Source of the DNA: Paenibacillus sp. FSL R7-0337
Lineage (GTDB): Bacteria; Bacillota; Bacilli; Paenibacillales; Paenibacillaceae
Direction of reading: 5' to 3'
Assembly: GCF_037969875.1 (NCBI RefSeq)
Contig: NZ_CP150218.1
Span: 5,704,001 to 5,768,000, forward strand
DNA length: 64,000 nt
In this document: piece by piece, positions 9,473 through 17,969 of the stretch
Layout of the letters: each line of letters begins with the position of its first letter
Numbering within the stretch: the stretch's first letter is position 1
Made by a program: the position numbers and the translations under genes
The notes under the pieces: generated by a model
Database searches by the model: none
What the model was told of the DNA's origin: nothing
Seen by the model: the letters and a program-made list of their open reading frames with translations, nothing else

Positions 9473-10468
9473 TTACTTCGCTGGAGCCGATGGCTCAAGC
9501 CAGCGTGAATCCATTACAGGCTCAGCCGTCGCAGTGTAACCTGCGGGCAGGTACGTGGATACCGAGCCTTTGGTGATCACTTGCGGATACATTTTATCCG
9601 GGTCAGGCAGGGTTACCTTGAAGTAGATTACGGCTTTGGTGGCGCTGGTGAATTCGATACGCTCTACTGTCAGGCCGTAACCGGGGTTAGGCAGATTGTC
9701 AACGGTGATGGTGGCTTTGTTGACGCCTTCCGCGGCTTTGTCCAGGACTACATCGGAGACGTAATTGTTAGCCGGAACCGGCTCCGGCTCAGAAGGCTCA
9801 TTGCCCGGATTGTTCGGCGTAATCACCCGGTCGGCGAATTCAGCGGCATCATGGATCATGACAGCGGCTTCAGCACGGGTAATCGCATCGGACGGACGGA
9901 ATTTTCCGTTATCCAGTGTGAGCACCTTCGTGTTCAGCAGCACCTGCAGGCTGTAATTCACCTCTGGAGTAAGCTTATCGCCATCCTCGATCATGAAGAA
10001 CATCTTGGTCACCGGGAAATTGCCCTTGCTCTGCAAGGCTTGGGTCAACAGATGGGCGAATTCTGCACGGGTCATCGGTGCATTCGGGTTGATATCCTTT
10101 GCCAGTGTCAGGCCGCTCTGCTTCGCAAGGGCGAAGGAGGAGGCGTACCAGGTATTATCTTTTACATTGTCGAAGAGCTGGCTGGCCTTAGTACTGCTGT
10201 CAGTACCGGCTTTCGGTGCAAGCGCCAATCCTTTTACAAGGAACTGTACGGCTTGCGCATTCGTCACTTTGGCATTGGGGGCAAACAGGTCGTTTGTAAT
10301 TCCGTTAATTACGCCTGCGCTATGCAGTGAATTGATCTTGGTTTCGGCTGAATTTCCCTTGAGGTCCGTGAAGGCAAATGCGGACGCTCCGAAGGATAAA
10401 CTGGCAGCCAGGATTCCGCACGCGATGCTCATTTTTTTTGCGTGCTTCGTTAGATTAGTTGGTTTCAT
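9473..10468 (-). CDS. S-layer-homology protein with C-terminal PrcB-like domain
   Basis: 331-aa exported cell-wall protein. A signal peptide (ASLSFGASAFA) is followed by three SLH repeats (FTDLKGNSAETKINSLHSAG; LFDNVKDNTWYASSFALAKQ; then DGDKLTPEVNYSLQVLLNTK with FRPSDAITRAEAAVMI). SLH domains bind pyruvylated wall polymers. A Pro/Glu linker (NEPSEPEPVP) leads to an ~80-aa beta domain nearly identical in plan to the protein at 3905-4369 (NLPNPGYGLTVERIEF). Together the pair flanks the sugar transporter operon. The C-terminal domain resembles PrcB_C, proposed to mediate protein-protein contacts; the function is inferred only. Confidence 0.85.
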   Translation of the reverse strand: MKPTNLTKHAKKMSIACGILAASLSFGASAFAFTDLKGNSAETKINSLHSAGVINGITNDLFAPNAKVTNAQAVQFLVKGLALAPKAGTDSSTKASQLFDNVKDNTWYASSFALAKQSGLTLAKDINPNAPMTRAEFAHLLTQALQSKGNFPVTKMFFMIEDGDKLTPEVNYSLQVLLNTKVLTLDNGKFRPSDAITRAEAAVMIHDAAEFADRVITPNNPGNEPSEPEPVPANNYVSDVVLDKAAEGVNKATITVDNLPNPGYGLTVERIEFTSATKAVIYFKVTLPDPDKMYPQVITKGSVSTYLPAGYTATAEPVMDSRWLEPSAPAK

Positions 10469-10545
10469 TGTGCATCACCTCTATATACTCAGATGGTTCT
10501 TTACGGCGAAAAGTTGCAGTTGTCCGGAAAATAATACGAATAAAC

Positions 10546-11385
10546 TTAGGACAACGGGATAAACCGGGTGGACCACAGGTAAAATTTATTTTGCGGATCG
10601 GTAAATCCTCTTTTATTCTGGTCCAGGGCTGCGATTCTCTTCATCTCTTCATCGGACAGGGAGAAATCAAACAGCTCCAGATTTTGTTTCAGCCTTGCAG
10701 GAGTAACCGACTTCGGTATGACAGCGATACCACGCTCAAGGTTCCATCGCAGGATGACTTGCGCCGCTGTTTTATCATACCTCTCTGCCATTTCGGTGAG
10801 CACAGGATGGGTAAGCATCTCCGAGTTACCGTGTCCAAAAGGGCTCCATGCGACATGCCGGATACCGTGCCCCCTCATATAGTCATGAAGCGACCCTTGC
10901 TGGAGCAGCGGATTCGTCTGAATTTGATTTACTGCGGGGACAATCGTCCCCTGCTTCATGACCTTGTCCAGATGCTCCGGCTCAAAATTGGACACCCCGA
11001 TCGCCCGGATCTTGCCCTCTTTGTATAAAGACTCCAGGATATGCCAGCTTTCCAGATAGTGCTTAGCCGGCCAGTGGATCAGGTAGAGGTCAACATAATC
11101 CGTTTGGAGTTTTTGAAGACTGGCTTCAAAGGCTTTCCGGGTCTTTCGCCCCAGGTCCGTGCTCCATACTTTGGTCGTAATAAAGAGCTCGCTTCGAGGT
11201 ACACCCGATTTCTGAACAGCCCTGGCTATCAGCTCCTCGTTGCGGTAAGCTGCCGCCGTATCCAGATGCCGGTACCCGTTCTGGAGCGCCCATACTAGAG
11301 CGTCTTCATTATTGTCTTTGATATTGTACACACCCAGACCCACCTTCGGCATCTGGACTCCGTTATTCAAAACGAAGTGTTCCAT
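10546..11385 (-). CDS. Aldo/keto reductase (AKR5-like)
   Basis: 279-aa NADPH-dependent carbonyl reductase with a TIM-barrel fold. The catalytic tetrad is present: Asp42, Tyr47 (HLDTAAAYRNE), Lys72 (TTKVWSTD) and His104 (YLIHWP). The nucleotide-binding IPKSVTPARLKQN motif is near the C-terminus. Close in plan to Bacillus YvgN/YtbE methylglyoxal-type reductases. Stand-alone gene; substrate not assignable. Confidence 0.93.
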   Translation of the reverse strand: MEHFVLNNGVQMPKVGLGVYNIKDNNEDALVWALQNGYRHLDTAAAYRNEELIARAVQKSGVPRSELFITTKVWSTDLGRKTRKAFEASLQKLQTDYVDLYLIHWPAKHYLESWHILESLYKEGKIRAIGVSNFEPEHLDKVMKQGTIVPAVNQIQTNPLLQQGSLHDYMRGHGIRHVAWSPFGHGNSEMLTHPVLTEMAERYDKTAAQVILRWNLERGIAVIPKSVTPARLKQNLELFDFSLSDEEMKRIAALDQNKRGFTDPQNKFYLWSTRFIPLS

Positions 11386-11691
11386 TTAGCATCTTCCTTT
11401 CCTTCTAAGTTCGGATAACAATCCCTCTTGGTGAACGATTATAGCATAAGAAGGCAACTAATCTTCATTGGGAAAGAAAATCGAGACGGATTATGCTCAA
11501 GTACAGAATACAACTATCTCAGAGTGTAAGCGTTGAGGAGGAGCGGCAGCGGCCGGAAGTCCAAATGTTCACTGTAGTGACGGCCATGCTTCAAGTTCAG
11601 TTCTTAATTATCACACACTGCCAAACTTTTAAATTGTTCATTTTGTGAATAAGAAACTATGATATTTTTCCTTTTTAATCCCATAAAATAC

Positions 11692-11697
11692 TATAAT
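11692..11697 (+). promoter_or_regulatory. Candidate -10 element upstream of the winged-helix regulator
   Basis: TATAAT lies 62 bp before the ATG at 11760. No convincing TTGACA-like -35 hexamer is seen 17 bp upstream (pyrimidine-rich sequence only), so an activator could be needed. The remaining gap 11386-11759 is AT-rich and holds nothing else I recognise. Confidence 0.35.
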
Positions 11698-11759
11698 ATA
11701 GGAGATGCAATCTTGGGAAACCAAGCTTATTTGAGAAGAATGGGATTGGAGAGAAGTTC

Positions 11760-12464
11760 ATGCGTGTTGCGCTGGTGTGTTGTGCAGATTCCACAGAGCC
11801 TTGTGAGGATTGCAGGTTTAAGAAAGTTCATTCTTTTTTTTCACAGGTGTACGGTTGTAAGGTATTGCATTTCAAGGAGCTTGAGGCGCTCGTCGATATT
11901 GTGAAGGAGGGCCTCCGGCTCGATGGTGTGGTGATCAGCACCCCTGACTTCAACCCGGGCTTCATTCACACGGTGCAGTACCTGCAGCAGATGCTTACGC
12001 TGAGAATATTCTTCATTGTAGAGGAGATCAGCGCGCACGGTACCCCTGTCCCCTTTCCTTCCAATCATATGTATATCAGCAGCTTCGAGCGTTACGGCTT
12101 CCAAGAGGAATTGTTCAGCCGGTTGCGCTGCTGGTTCGACGAAGGACTGGGCCTCCCCACACACCACACCAGACAAATCAAGGATATCGCCCTTCATCTG
12201 CACTCCAAATCCCTGAAGGTCGGAGAATTCGTCATTGAGCTTACCTGTAAAGAGTTCGAACTCCTGGATCTGCTGCTGGAATGCCAAGGCCAATACATTC
12301 CCACCGAGCAGATTCTGCACCATCTGTGGGATAGGTATACATCCCCTGAGATTGTGAGGCAGTACGTATACAAGCTGAGGCACAAAATTGAGATCATCTC
12401 CGGACGAAGCGACATCATCCTGTTTCGCCGGGGGATCGGATATTCGGTGAACCCATTGATCTGA
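11760..12464 (+). CDS. Winged-helix (OmpR/PhoB-type) regulator with Cys-rich N-terminus
   Basis: 234 aa. Residues ~140-234 are a Trans_reg_C winged helix (LTCKEFELLDLLLECQGQYIP, then IVRQYVYKLRHKIE and GIGYSVN). The first ~130 residues are not a standard receiver: no phospho-acceptor Asp in the usual place. They start with a cysteine cluster, Cys7, Cys8, Cys15 and Cys18 (CCADSTEPCEDC), plus Cys33, which could bind metal or respond to redox state (inference). It sits directly upstream of the polyketide cluster on the same strand, has its own terminator, and three 11-bp-spaced TAAC half-sites lie between it and the first biosynthetic gene, so it is the likely pathway regulator. Confidence 0.8.
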   Translation: MRVALVCCADSTEPCEDCRFKKVHSFFSQVYGCKVLHFKELEALVDIVKEGLRLDGVVISTPDFNPGFIHTVQYLQQMLTLRIFFIVEEISAHGTPVPFPSNHMYISSFERYGFQEELFSRLRCWFDEGLGLPTHHTRQIKDIALHLHSKSLKVGEFVIELTCKEFELLDLLLECQGQYIPTEQILHHLWDRYTSPEIVRQYVYKLRHKIEIISGRSDIILFRRGIGYSVNPLI

Positions 12465-12486
12465 CAGAGTTCTGTCAGGTCTTTTT
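12461..12486 (+). terminator. Rho-independent terminator after the regulator
   Basis: CTGACAGA-GT-TCTGTCAG is a perfect 8-bp stem followed by GTCTTTTTTG. It overlaps the stop codon of the regulator gene. Confidence 0.8.
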
Positions 12487-12541
12487 TGTGCCCGGGAAAC
12501 ACATAGATTGTACTCTGCCGTCTCCTCTCAGAAATGCACAA

Positions 12542-12569
12542 TAACTGTAAATTAACGCAAGCTTAACAG
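12542..12569 (+). promoter_or_regulatory. Three TAAC direct repeats at 11-bp spacing (candidate operator)
   Basis: TAAC starts at 12542, 12553 and 12564, exactly 11 bp apart, in the contexts ATAACTG, TTAACGC and TTAACAG. Direct repeats about one helical turn apart are how OmpR/SARP-type winged-helix proteins bind. The site lies 68 bp before the first biosynthetic start codon and just after the regulator of that class. Confidence 0.5.
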
Positions 12570-12636
12570 CCGGGTTATGTCCCCTTCCGGGCTTAGGCGT
12601 TACGATGTCATTAATACGAATGGGGAGGCAGATGAA

Positions 12637-13092
12637 GTGGCAACGATTCAGAACAGTGTCTGGATTCACGCAGACCGGATCACCGTATTTGAGCGGACGA
12701 ATGATATTGCGCACTGGACAGATTTATTCACGGAATACAAGGAGACGCGGGTGCTGGAGCAAGGGGACGCCTACATCCGGTTTGAGCTGACGACACATCC
12801 CGAGGGGAACCGGCCTTCGCGCACATGGGAATCGGAACGCTGGCTGGACCGGCCGAACTTCCGGATTACGGCCAGACGCCTTGCGCCGCTGCTGCCGTTC
12901 AAGCATATGAATCTGGAATGGCTCTATGAGGAGAAGGACGAAGGGACGTACATGACCTGGATTCAGGAATTCGAGGTAGATCCGGCAAGCGGGCTGACCG
13001 GGGATCAGGTGGAAGCGCATCTGAACCGCACGACTAAGGAGCAGATGGCAGCGATCAAGCACAATATCGAGAAGCAAACGGTTCGGAGCTGA
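12637..13092 (+). CDS. SRPBCC (START-like) aromatase/cyclase
   Basis: 151 aa, single START/Bet v1-like fold as in type II polyketide aromatase/cyclases that fold and dehydrate the poly-beta-ketone. Visible features: IQNSVWIHADRITVFERTND (first strand and helix), WTDLFTEYKETRVLEQ, RFELTTHPEG, then the strands WTWESERW-like and TYMTWIQEFEV, and the long C-terminal helix EAHLNRTTKEQMAAIKHNIE. The start is GTG at 12637, eight bases after GGGGAGG; the frame is open upstream to 12577 but without a ribosome site. First gene of the cluster, 8 nt before KS-alpha. Confidence 0.85.
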   Translation: MATIQNSVWIHADRITVFERTNDIAHWTDLFTEYKETRVLEQGDAYIRFELTTHPEGNRPSRTWESERWLDRPNFRITARRLAPLLPFKHMNLEWLYEEKDEGTYMTWIQEFEVDPASGLTGDQVEAHLNRTTKEQMAAIKHNIEKQTVRS

Positions 13093-13100
13093 GGGCTTAC

Positions 13101-14423
13101 ATGGAGAAGGTGACAGGAAAAAGAGTCGTGATCACCGGAATGGGGCTGCTTACCCCGCTGGGGAATACGCTGGAGCAGTTCTGGAGGAACAGCCTGCAGG
13201 GCAAGGTGGGATATGACCGCTTGCAGGGCTATGAGCATATGGCGCTCAAAAGCCGAGTTACCGGCACAATACCGCAGTTCGAGCATTTGGGCCGGACAGC
13301 CGATGAAGCGCAGCGGGCAGGCATGGGGCGGCCGGGGATTCTGGCGGTCAATGCCGCGATAAGGGCGGTTGCCGATGCGGGGCTTGTGTTCACGAAGGAG
13401 CTGCGGGAGCGTTCTGGGGTCTGCATCGCCAATGCGATTGCCGATACCCCGTTCTCGGAGCAAACCTTCCTGCGGATGACGGAGGGCGGGCAGGGGCCGA
13501 TTGATCATGGACTCTGTCAGGAGGATTTGTACCGCAAGGGCATGTTCTCTTATATTGCCTTCGAAGTGGCGCATGAGTTCGGACTTCAGGGAGAGGCGCT
13601 GGTCATGTCTACGGGCTGCACGGGCGGCATTGATGCGGCCGGATATGGATATGAGTCGATTACAGCCGGGGAACATGACGTAATGATCTGCGGCGCAGCG
13701 GAAGCACCGGTCAGCTCCATGACCATTGCCTCCTTCGATGCCATTGGTGCGTTGACCTCTAAGTTCAACGATGATCCGCAGCGGGCTTCGAGGCCGTTTG
13801 AGAAGAACCGCAGCGGCTTTGTTCTCAGTGAGGGCTGTGCCGTTGTGGTTCTAGAGGAGCTGGAGCATGCGCTCCGGCGGCAGGCGCCGATCTATGGCGA
13901 GGTGACCGGATTCGCAAGTACCAATAACGCTTTCCATATGACCGATCTGCCGCAGGACGGGGATGCGCTCAGTCTGACGATGAACGAGGCGCTGGGCCAC
14001 GCGGGCCTGACAGCGGAGGACATTCAATATATCAACGCGCATGGAAGCTCGACTCCGCAGAATGATGCTTTTGAGACCGCCGCTTATAAAAGAACGTTCG
14101 GAGAGCTCGCCTACTCTATCCCGATCAGCTCCACGAAATCGATGGTAGGCCATCCGCTCTCAGCAGCGAGTGCCATTGAGATTGTGCACTGCCTGCTGGC
14201 CTTGAACGAGGGATATATCCCGCCAACCGCGAATCTGGACGAGCCGGACCCGGCCTGTGATTTGAACTATGTACCGAAGCATGCGATACAGCGCGACCTG
14301 TACCATATTCTGACCAATGCCAGCGGATTCTCCGGCATTCACTCCGCCATGATCCTGGCAGCGAACGAATACAGTAATCAGGCGGGCAAGCTTCAGACTG
14401 AACAATGGATGTGCAGCCTATGA
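13101..14423 (+). CDS. Type II PKS ketosynthase alpha subunit (KS-alpha)
   Basis: 440-aa beta-ketoacyl synthase that would elongate a malonyl-derived chain on the ACP. The thiolase-fold catalytic residues are all visible: Cys173 (STGCTGGIDAAG), His314 (NAHGSSTPQND), Lys346 and His351 (STKSMVGHPLSAASA). It begins with the family start RVVITGMGLLTPLGN. Stop codon overlaps the next gene's start (ATGA at 14420-14423), so KS-alpha and KS-beta are translationally coupled, as is normal for minimal type II PKS. FabF is the main alternative, but the paired inactive partner argues for a PKS or similar complex. Confidence 0.93.
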   Translation: MEKVTGKRVVITGMGLLTPLGNTLEQFWRNSLQGKVGYDRLQGYEHMALKSRVTGTIPQFEHLGRTADEAQRAGMGRPGILAVNAAIRAVADAGLVFTKELRERSGVCIANAIADTPFSEQTFLRMTEGGQGPIDHGLCQEDLYRKGMFSYIAFEVAHEFGLQGEALVMSTGCTGGIDAAGYGYESITAGEHDVMICGAAEAPVSSMTIASFDAIGALTSKFNDDPQRASRPFEKNRSGFVLSEGCAVVVLEELEHALRRQAPIYGEVTGFASTNNAFHMTDLPQDGDALSLTMNEALGHAGLTAEDIQYINAHGSSTPQNDAFETAAYKRTFGELAYSIPISSTKSMVGHPLSAASAIEIVHCLLALNEGYIPPTANLDEPDPACDLNYVPKHAIQRDLYHILTNASGFSGIHSAMILAANEYSNQAGKLQTEQWMCSL

Positions 14424-15667
14424 AGAATACAGTATTCGTAACCGGAGTAGGAATGGTGGGGCCGTGCGGGAATAGTGCCGGGGCCTTCTGGGAGGGACTC
14501 CTGAGCGGCCGCAATTATATGACTCCGCTCCAGCTTGAGCATACAACCGGAGCCGCCCCTCCCTTCGCGGGACAAGTCAGCGGGATGGAGCCGGAGCGGG
14601 TCATCTCGAAGCGTCTGCTCAAGAAATGCTCCCGCTTCTCTGTGATGTCGATCCTGGCTGCGAAGGATGCCATGGATGATGCGCACTGGGAGCTGGATCA
14701 GATGAGCCGCAAGCGGATCGGGATCTTCGTCGGCAACAACTCGGGAGGCTGGGAGAGTGCGCGGAACGGCCTGCGTGTCTTGCACACCGAAGGGGCGCCC
14801 TTCATTGACCCGAACCTGGCGAGCAACTGGTTCCCGGCGGCGGCACAAGGGCATATGTCCCTGGCCTTCGACATCAAGGGCTACAGCAAGACTGTGATCG
14901 CCGACCGGAGCAGCGGGCTGCTCGCCATTGCCTATGCGGCCAGAGCCATCCGCAGCGGGATTATCGATGCAGCTATTGTGGGCGGAGCCGAGACGCCGCT
15001 TGATCCGTGGGCATTGTCCTTCTATAACACGGAGGGGCTGCTGAATCTGAAGGCGGATCGCCCGCAGGCGGCATACCAGCCATTTGTGGAGTCGCGCAGC
15101 GGGATGGCCCTGGCTGAAGGAGCCGCGTTCCTCTGCCTCGAATCGGAGCGCAGCCTTCAGAAGCGCGAGGCATCCCGCCGGGTGAGGGCAAGCATCCAGG
15201 GCTTTGGTTTTACCAACGACGGTCAGGCCGCAGCCCCGCCTGAGGAGAGTGTAGCGCAATGTGCCAGGGCGATCCGGCTGGCGGTCGGGCATTCGGAGAC
15301 GCAGCCGGAGCAGATCGGCTATCTGTCGCTGGATGGGGCGGCTTCCGCCCGCGAAGACGGAATTGAATGCTCGGCCATCCAAGAGGTCTTCGGCAGTAGT
15401 ACAGAAGCCAAGTGGGCGGGCTGCCCCAAGACTGTCTTCGGCAACACGATTGGAGCGGCAGGGGCGTTCGATGTCGCACTGAGTGTGCTGGCTATGAATC
15501 ACGGGGAGTTGCCCGGCCTTCCGTATCTGGCAGAATCGGTTCAGGACAATGGCTTGAACTTCGTCCCGGGGATCAGCCGCCGAACAGCTGTGGAGTCTTC
15601 ACTGATTATATCCAGAGGAAGGGGTGGTGTCTCTTCGGCACTGGTTGTGAACGCTGAAGGCTTGTAA
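14420..15667 (+). CDS. Type II PKS ketosynthase beta subunit / chain-length factor (KS-beta)
   Basis: 415-aa ketosynthase-fold partner of KS-alpha. The catalytic positions are replaced: the Cys position is Ser164 (IADRSSGLLAIAY), the first His is Asp305 (SLDGAASAREDG) and the second His is Asn342 (KTVFGNTIGAAGA); Lys337 remains. It cannot condense by itself and likely sets chain length in the heterodimer. Classical actinobacterial chain-length factors have Gln at the Cys position, so Ser here is unusual. I start at 14420 inside the ATGA overlap; an ATG at 14405 in frame is the alternative. Confidence 0.9.
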   Translation: MKNTVFVTGVGMVGPCGNSAGAFWEGLLSGRNYMTPLQLEHTTGAAPPFAGQVSGMEPERVISKRLLKKCSRFSVMSILAAKDAMDDAHWELDQMSRKRIGIFVGNNSGGWESARNGLRVLHTEGAPFIDPNLASNWFPAAAQGHMSLAFDIKGYSKTVIADRSSGLLAIAYAARAIRSGIIDAAIVGGAETPLDPWALSFYNTEGLLNLKADRPQAAYQPFVESRSGMALAEGAAFLCLESERSLQKREASRRVRASIQGFGFTNDGQAAAPPEESVAQCARAIRLAVGHSETQPEQIGYLSLDGAASAREDGIECSAIQEVFGSSTEAKWAGCPKTVFGNTIGAAGAFDVALSVLAMNHGELPGLPYLAESVQDNGLNFVPGISRRTAVESSLIISRGRGGVSSALVVNAEGL

Positions 15668-15712
15668 GGGTGAACATTACGGCACATTAACTTAAGCGGG
15701 AGGGTGTATCTA

Positions 15713-15931
15713 ATGGTATTCGAGAAGGTAAAAGCAATCATTGAGGATATTGGCATTGAAGATGAGATTATCGAATCATCGCGGCTCTATGACGATTTGG
15801 CCCTGGATTCAACAGAGCTGGCGCTGGTCTCTACAGCACTGGCGAAGGCGTTTGGCATCTTCATTGAGAGCCGGGTGCTCAAGACGTATTCTGTAGCCCA
15901 AGTGATCGAAGCCGTTGCCTTGAAGGCATGA
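15713..15931 (+). CDS. Acyl carrier protein
   Basis: 72-aa ACP with the phosphopantetheine attachment site DLALDSTEL, Ser33. Acidic, four-helix pattern expected of the family. Start ATG at 15713, eight bases after GCGGGAGGG; an upstream GTG in frame at 15704 would place the start inside the ribosome site. It carries the growing polyketide between KS-alpha/KS-beta and the cyclases. The stop overlaps the next gene (ATGA). Confidence 0.92.
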   Translation: MVFEKVKAIIEDIGIEDEIIESSRLYDDLALDSTELALVSTALAKAFGIFIESRVLKTYSVAQVIEAVALKA

Positions 15932-16308
15932 TCAGAGGGATCGGCATGGATCTGGTCAGCATCAGCTTCGTGGAGCAGATGCTGGCCAAGTGCGGTGAAC
16001 TCTTCATCCAGCAGTACTATTCAATGGAAGAAAGGGAATTGTTCGCCTGTAAAAAAAGACATGCGGAACAGTTCCTGGCCGGCAGATTCGCCGCCAAAGA
16101 AGCGCTGCTGAAGGCCATCGGCACCGGAATGAACTGTGAGCTGGACTGGAATGAGCTGGAGTTCCTGAGCCTTCCCAGCGGCCAGCCCTATCTGGTCCGC
16201 AGCCGAAGACTGGAGTCTTATATACAGCAGCAGGAGAGCATCCACGTAAGCATTAGTCATCACGGTGATTATGCTGCTGCATTCATCATTATTGAGAGCA
16301 GTCAATGA
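15928..16308 (+). CDS. Holo-ACP synthase (AcpS-type 4'-phosphopantetheinyl transferase)
   Basis: 126 aa. It transfers 4'-phosphopantetheine from CoA to the Ser of the ACP encoded immediately upstream. Conserved AcpS residues: Asp8 in GIGMDLV and Glu58 in FAAKEALLKA (Mg2+/CoA binding), followed by SISHHGDYAAA near the end. A dedicated AcpS inside a type II PKS operon suggests the pathway ACP is poorly served by the housekeeping enzyme. Starts four bases before the ACP stop; coupled translation. Confidence 0.92.
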   Translation: MIRGIGMDLVSISFVEQMLAKCGELFIQQYYSMEERELFACKKRHAEQFLAGRFAAKEALLKAIGTGMNCELDWNELEFLSLPSGQPYLVRSRRLESYIQQQESIHVSISHHGDYAAAFIIIESSQ

Positions 16309-16328
16309 CTGTGAGGAGGACGAACCAC

Positions 16329-17528
16329 ATGAGCAACAACAAAATATTCACACTACTCGCCATCAACATTCTGCTTGTATTCTCTATTATGGTCAGCATC
16401 TTCCCAATCGCACCCCTGATCAGCAGTGATCTCGGCATGACCTCCGGTGAGATTGGAACCATAGCGGGGATTGCCTCGCTGGTGATGACCTTTCTGTCCA
16501 TTCCGTCTGGTGTCTTCGCAGACCGGTACGGGCGGAAGAAGATTATTATCGCCTCCATGGCATTATCGGCAGTGGCTGTATTTATGGTGGCTGCATCCCA
16601 CGGAGTGCTGCTGTTCACGGCTGGATGGCTGCTGTTCGGCTTCGCCAGAGGGTTCGTGTCCACGCCGATCTTCGCGGTGGTGATGGATGTGTGCAAGCCC
16701 GAGGAGCGGGGCCGGGCGATGGGTATTGTGTCCGGGGCGATTGGTGCCGGGTCGGTGCTGGGGTATGTGCTTAGCGGGCTGCTGAGCAATTATTTCGGCT
16801 GGCATACCTCCTTCGCGGTGCTGGCTTCACTGCTGCTGCTGTCCACGCTGGTTACCACAGTGCTGCTGAGGGAGACCGGGGTCAAGAATACAAGCAGAAG
16901 CATCGGGCAAGCCTTCAAAAGCTCATTCAAATGGCTGGGCGTCCGCGAAATCCTGCTGGCGGGGATTGTCGGAACTCTATGCTTCATGGTGGGTGTCTTC
17001 ACCACCTTCCTGGTGCCGTTCGCGGCTAAGGAACAGGATATCTCCCTGGTGCTGCTGAGTTTGCTCTTCATTCCGTATGAAGCAGTAGCCTCGTTCGGAG
17101 CGGTCTTTGTTGGCTGGATCTCGGACAAGGTAGGCAGACATGCACCGCTGATCTGGGCCCAGTCGATCTGTGTAGGAGCGCTCGTGCTGCTGTATGCTCT
17201 TGACTTCAATCCTTGGCTGTTAACCTTCGGCTATGCCCTGATCGGACTCACGGAAGGGCCGATTATTACCCTGGTCAACACGATTATTACGGATAAGGTC
17301 ATCAAGATTAATCCGATGGAGATGGGCGCAGCCTTAGGAACCTTTCGGACTCTTCAGGGGGTCGGGATTGCGCTGGGGTCTACGCTTGGCGGATTCTTCT
17401 ACAGCCGAATCGGCACGCATCCCAGCTATCTGGTGGCCGCCGGACTGATGGTGCTGACGCTGCTGATCTCACTAAGCCTTGGCAGAAAGGAAGAAGCCGG
17501 TGTCACCGAATATAAATCTGCGGGATAA
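16329..17528 (+). CDS. MFS transporter, probable product exporter
   Basis: 399-aa major facilitator with 12 predicted transmembrane segments. The MFS signature between TM2 and TM3 is clear (GVFADRYGRKK) and a related motif follows TM8 (GWISDKVGRH). Start ATG at 16329 with GAGGAGG 8 bases upstream; an ATG at 16305 overlapping the AcpS stop is possible but leaves the ribosome site inside the gene. Embedded between AcpS and the cupin, so export of the polyketide product (self-protection) is the likely role. Confidence 0.9.
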   Translation: MSNNKIFTLLAINILLVFSIMVSIFPIAPLISSDLGMTSGEIGTIAGIASLVMTFLSIPSGVFADRYGRKKIIIASMALSAVAVFMVAASHGVLLFTAGWLLFGFARGFVSTPIFAVVMDVCKPEERGRAMGIVSGAIGAGSVLGYVLSGLLSNYFGWHTSFAVLASLLLLSTLVTTVLLRETGVKNTSRSIGQAFKSSFKWLGVREILLAGIVGTLCFMVGVFTTFLVPFAAKEQDISLVLLSLLFIPYEAVASFGAVFVGWISDKVGRHAPLIWAQSICVGALVLLYALDFNPWLLTFGYALIGLTEGPIITLVNTIITDKVIKINPMEMGAALGTFRTLQGVGIALGSTLGGFFYSRIGTHPSYLVAAGLMVLTLLISLSLGRKEEAGVTEYKSAG

Positions 17529-17538
17529 GGGGTGCAGT

Positions 17539-17919
17539 ATGAATCAGGTGAAAGTGAATACAGTGGTCCATATGGAGGAGGTGCCGGTGGTTCATGCCAG
17601 AGGCGGGCAGATGCGTGTGCTGGCGAGTCCGGTGACTGTCGGGTCCACCCAGCTGATCATGGGCCATGTTCTGCTCCAGCCGGGAGAAGAGATCAAGGAG
17701 CATCTTCATGATTACGGCGAAGAGAATGTCTTCGTGATCCGGGGCCGGGGAACGGCGGTCATCGAGGATATTCCGCATGCCATCCGGGAGAACAGCCTGT
17801 TCATTGCGCGGAAGGGTGAGCGGCACCGGGTCGTCAATGAGGGTCCGGACGAGATGGAGCTGGTCTTCGCCACGGCGCCGCTGGCCCCGAGGCCGGAGAT
17901 TGGGCACAGAGAGGTCTAG
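17539..17919 (+). CDS. Cupin protein (possible polyketide cyclase)
   Basis: 126-aa single cupin. Metal-binding residues of motif 1 are His55, His57 and Glu61/62 (KEHLHDYGEENVFVIRGRG) and motif 2 has His96 (ARKGERHRVVNEG). Small cupins such as TcmJ-type proteins assist aromatic cyclisation in type II PKS pathways, which fits the neighbourhood, though a dioxygenase or isomerase role cannot be excluded. Start ATG at 17539 after GGGGTG; the longer frame from 17479 overlaps the transporter and lacks a start site. Confidence 0.8.
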   Translation: MNQVKVNTVVHMEEVPVVHARGGQMRVLASPVTVGSTQLIMGHVLLQPGEEIKEHLHDYGEENVFVIRGRGTAVIEDIPHAIRENSLFIARKGERHRVVNEGPDEMELVFATAPLAPRPEIGHREV

Positions 17920-17969
17920 CCTCCCGGCCTTGCAATACCAATTCTAAGCAAAGTGGTGAGAAGACGAAC

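Noticed and set aside
14393..15502. 369-aa minus-strand frame under KS-beta
   Set aside because: Antisense shadow of a real gene; composition and lack of motifs argue against coding.
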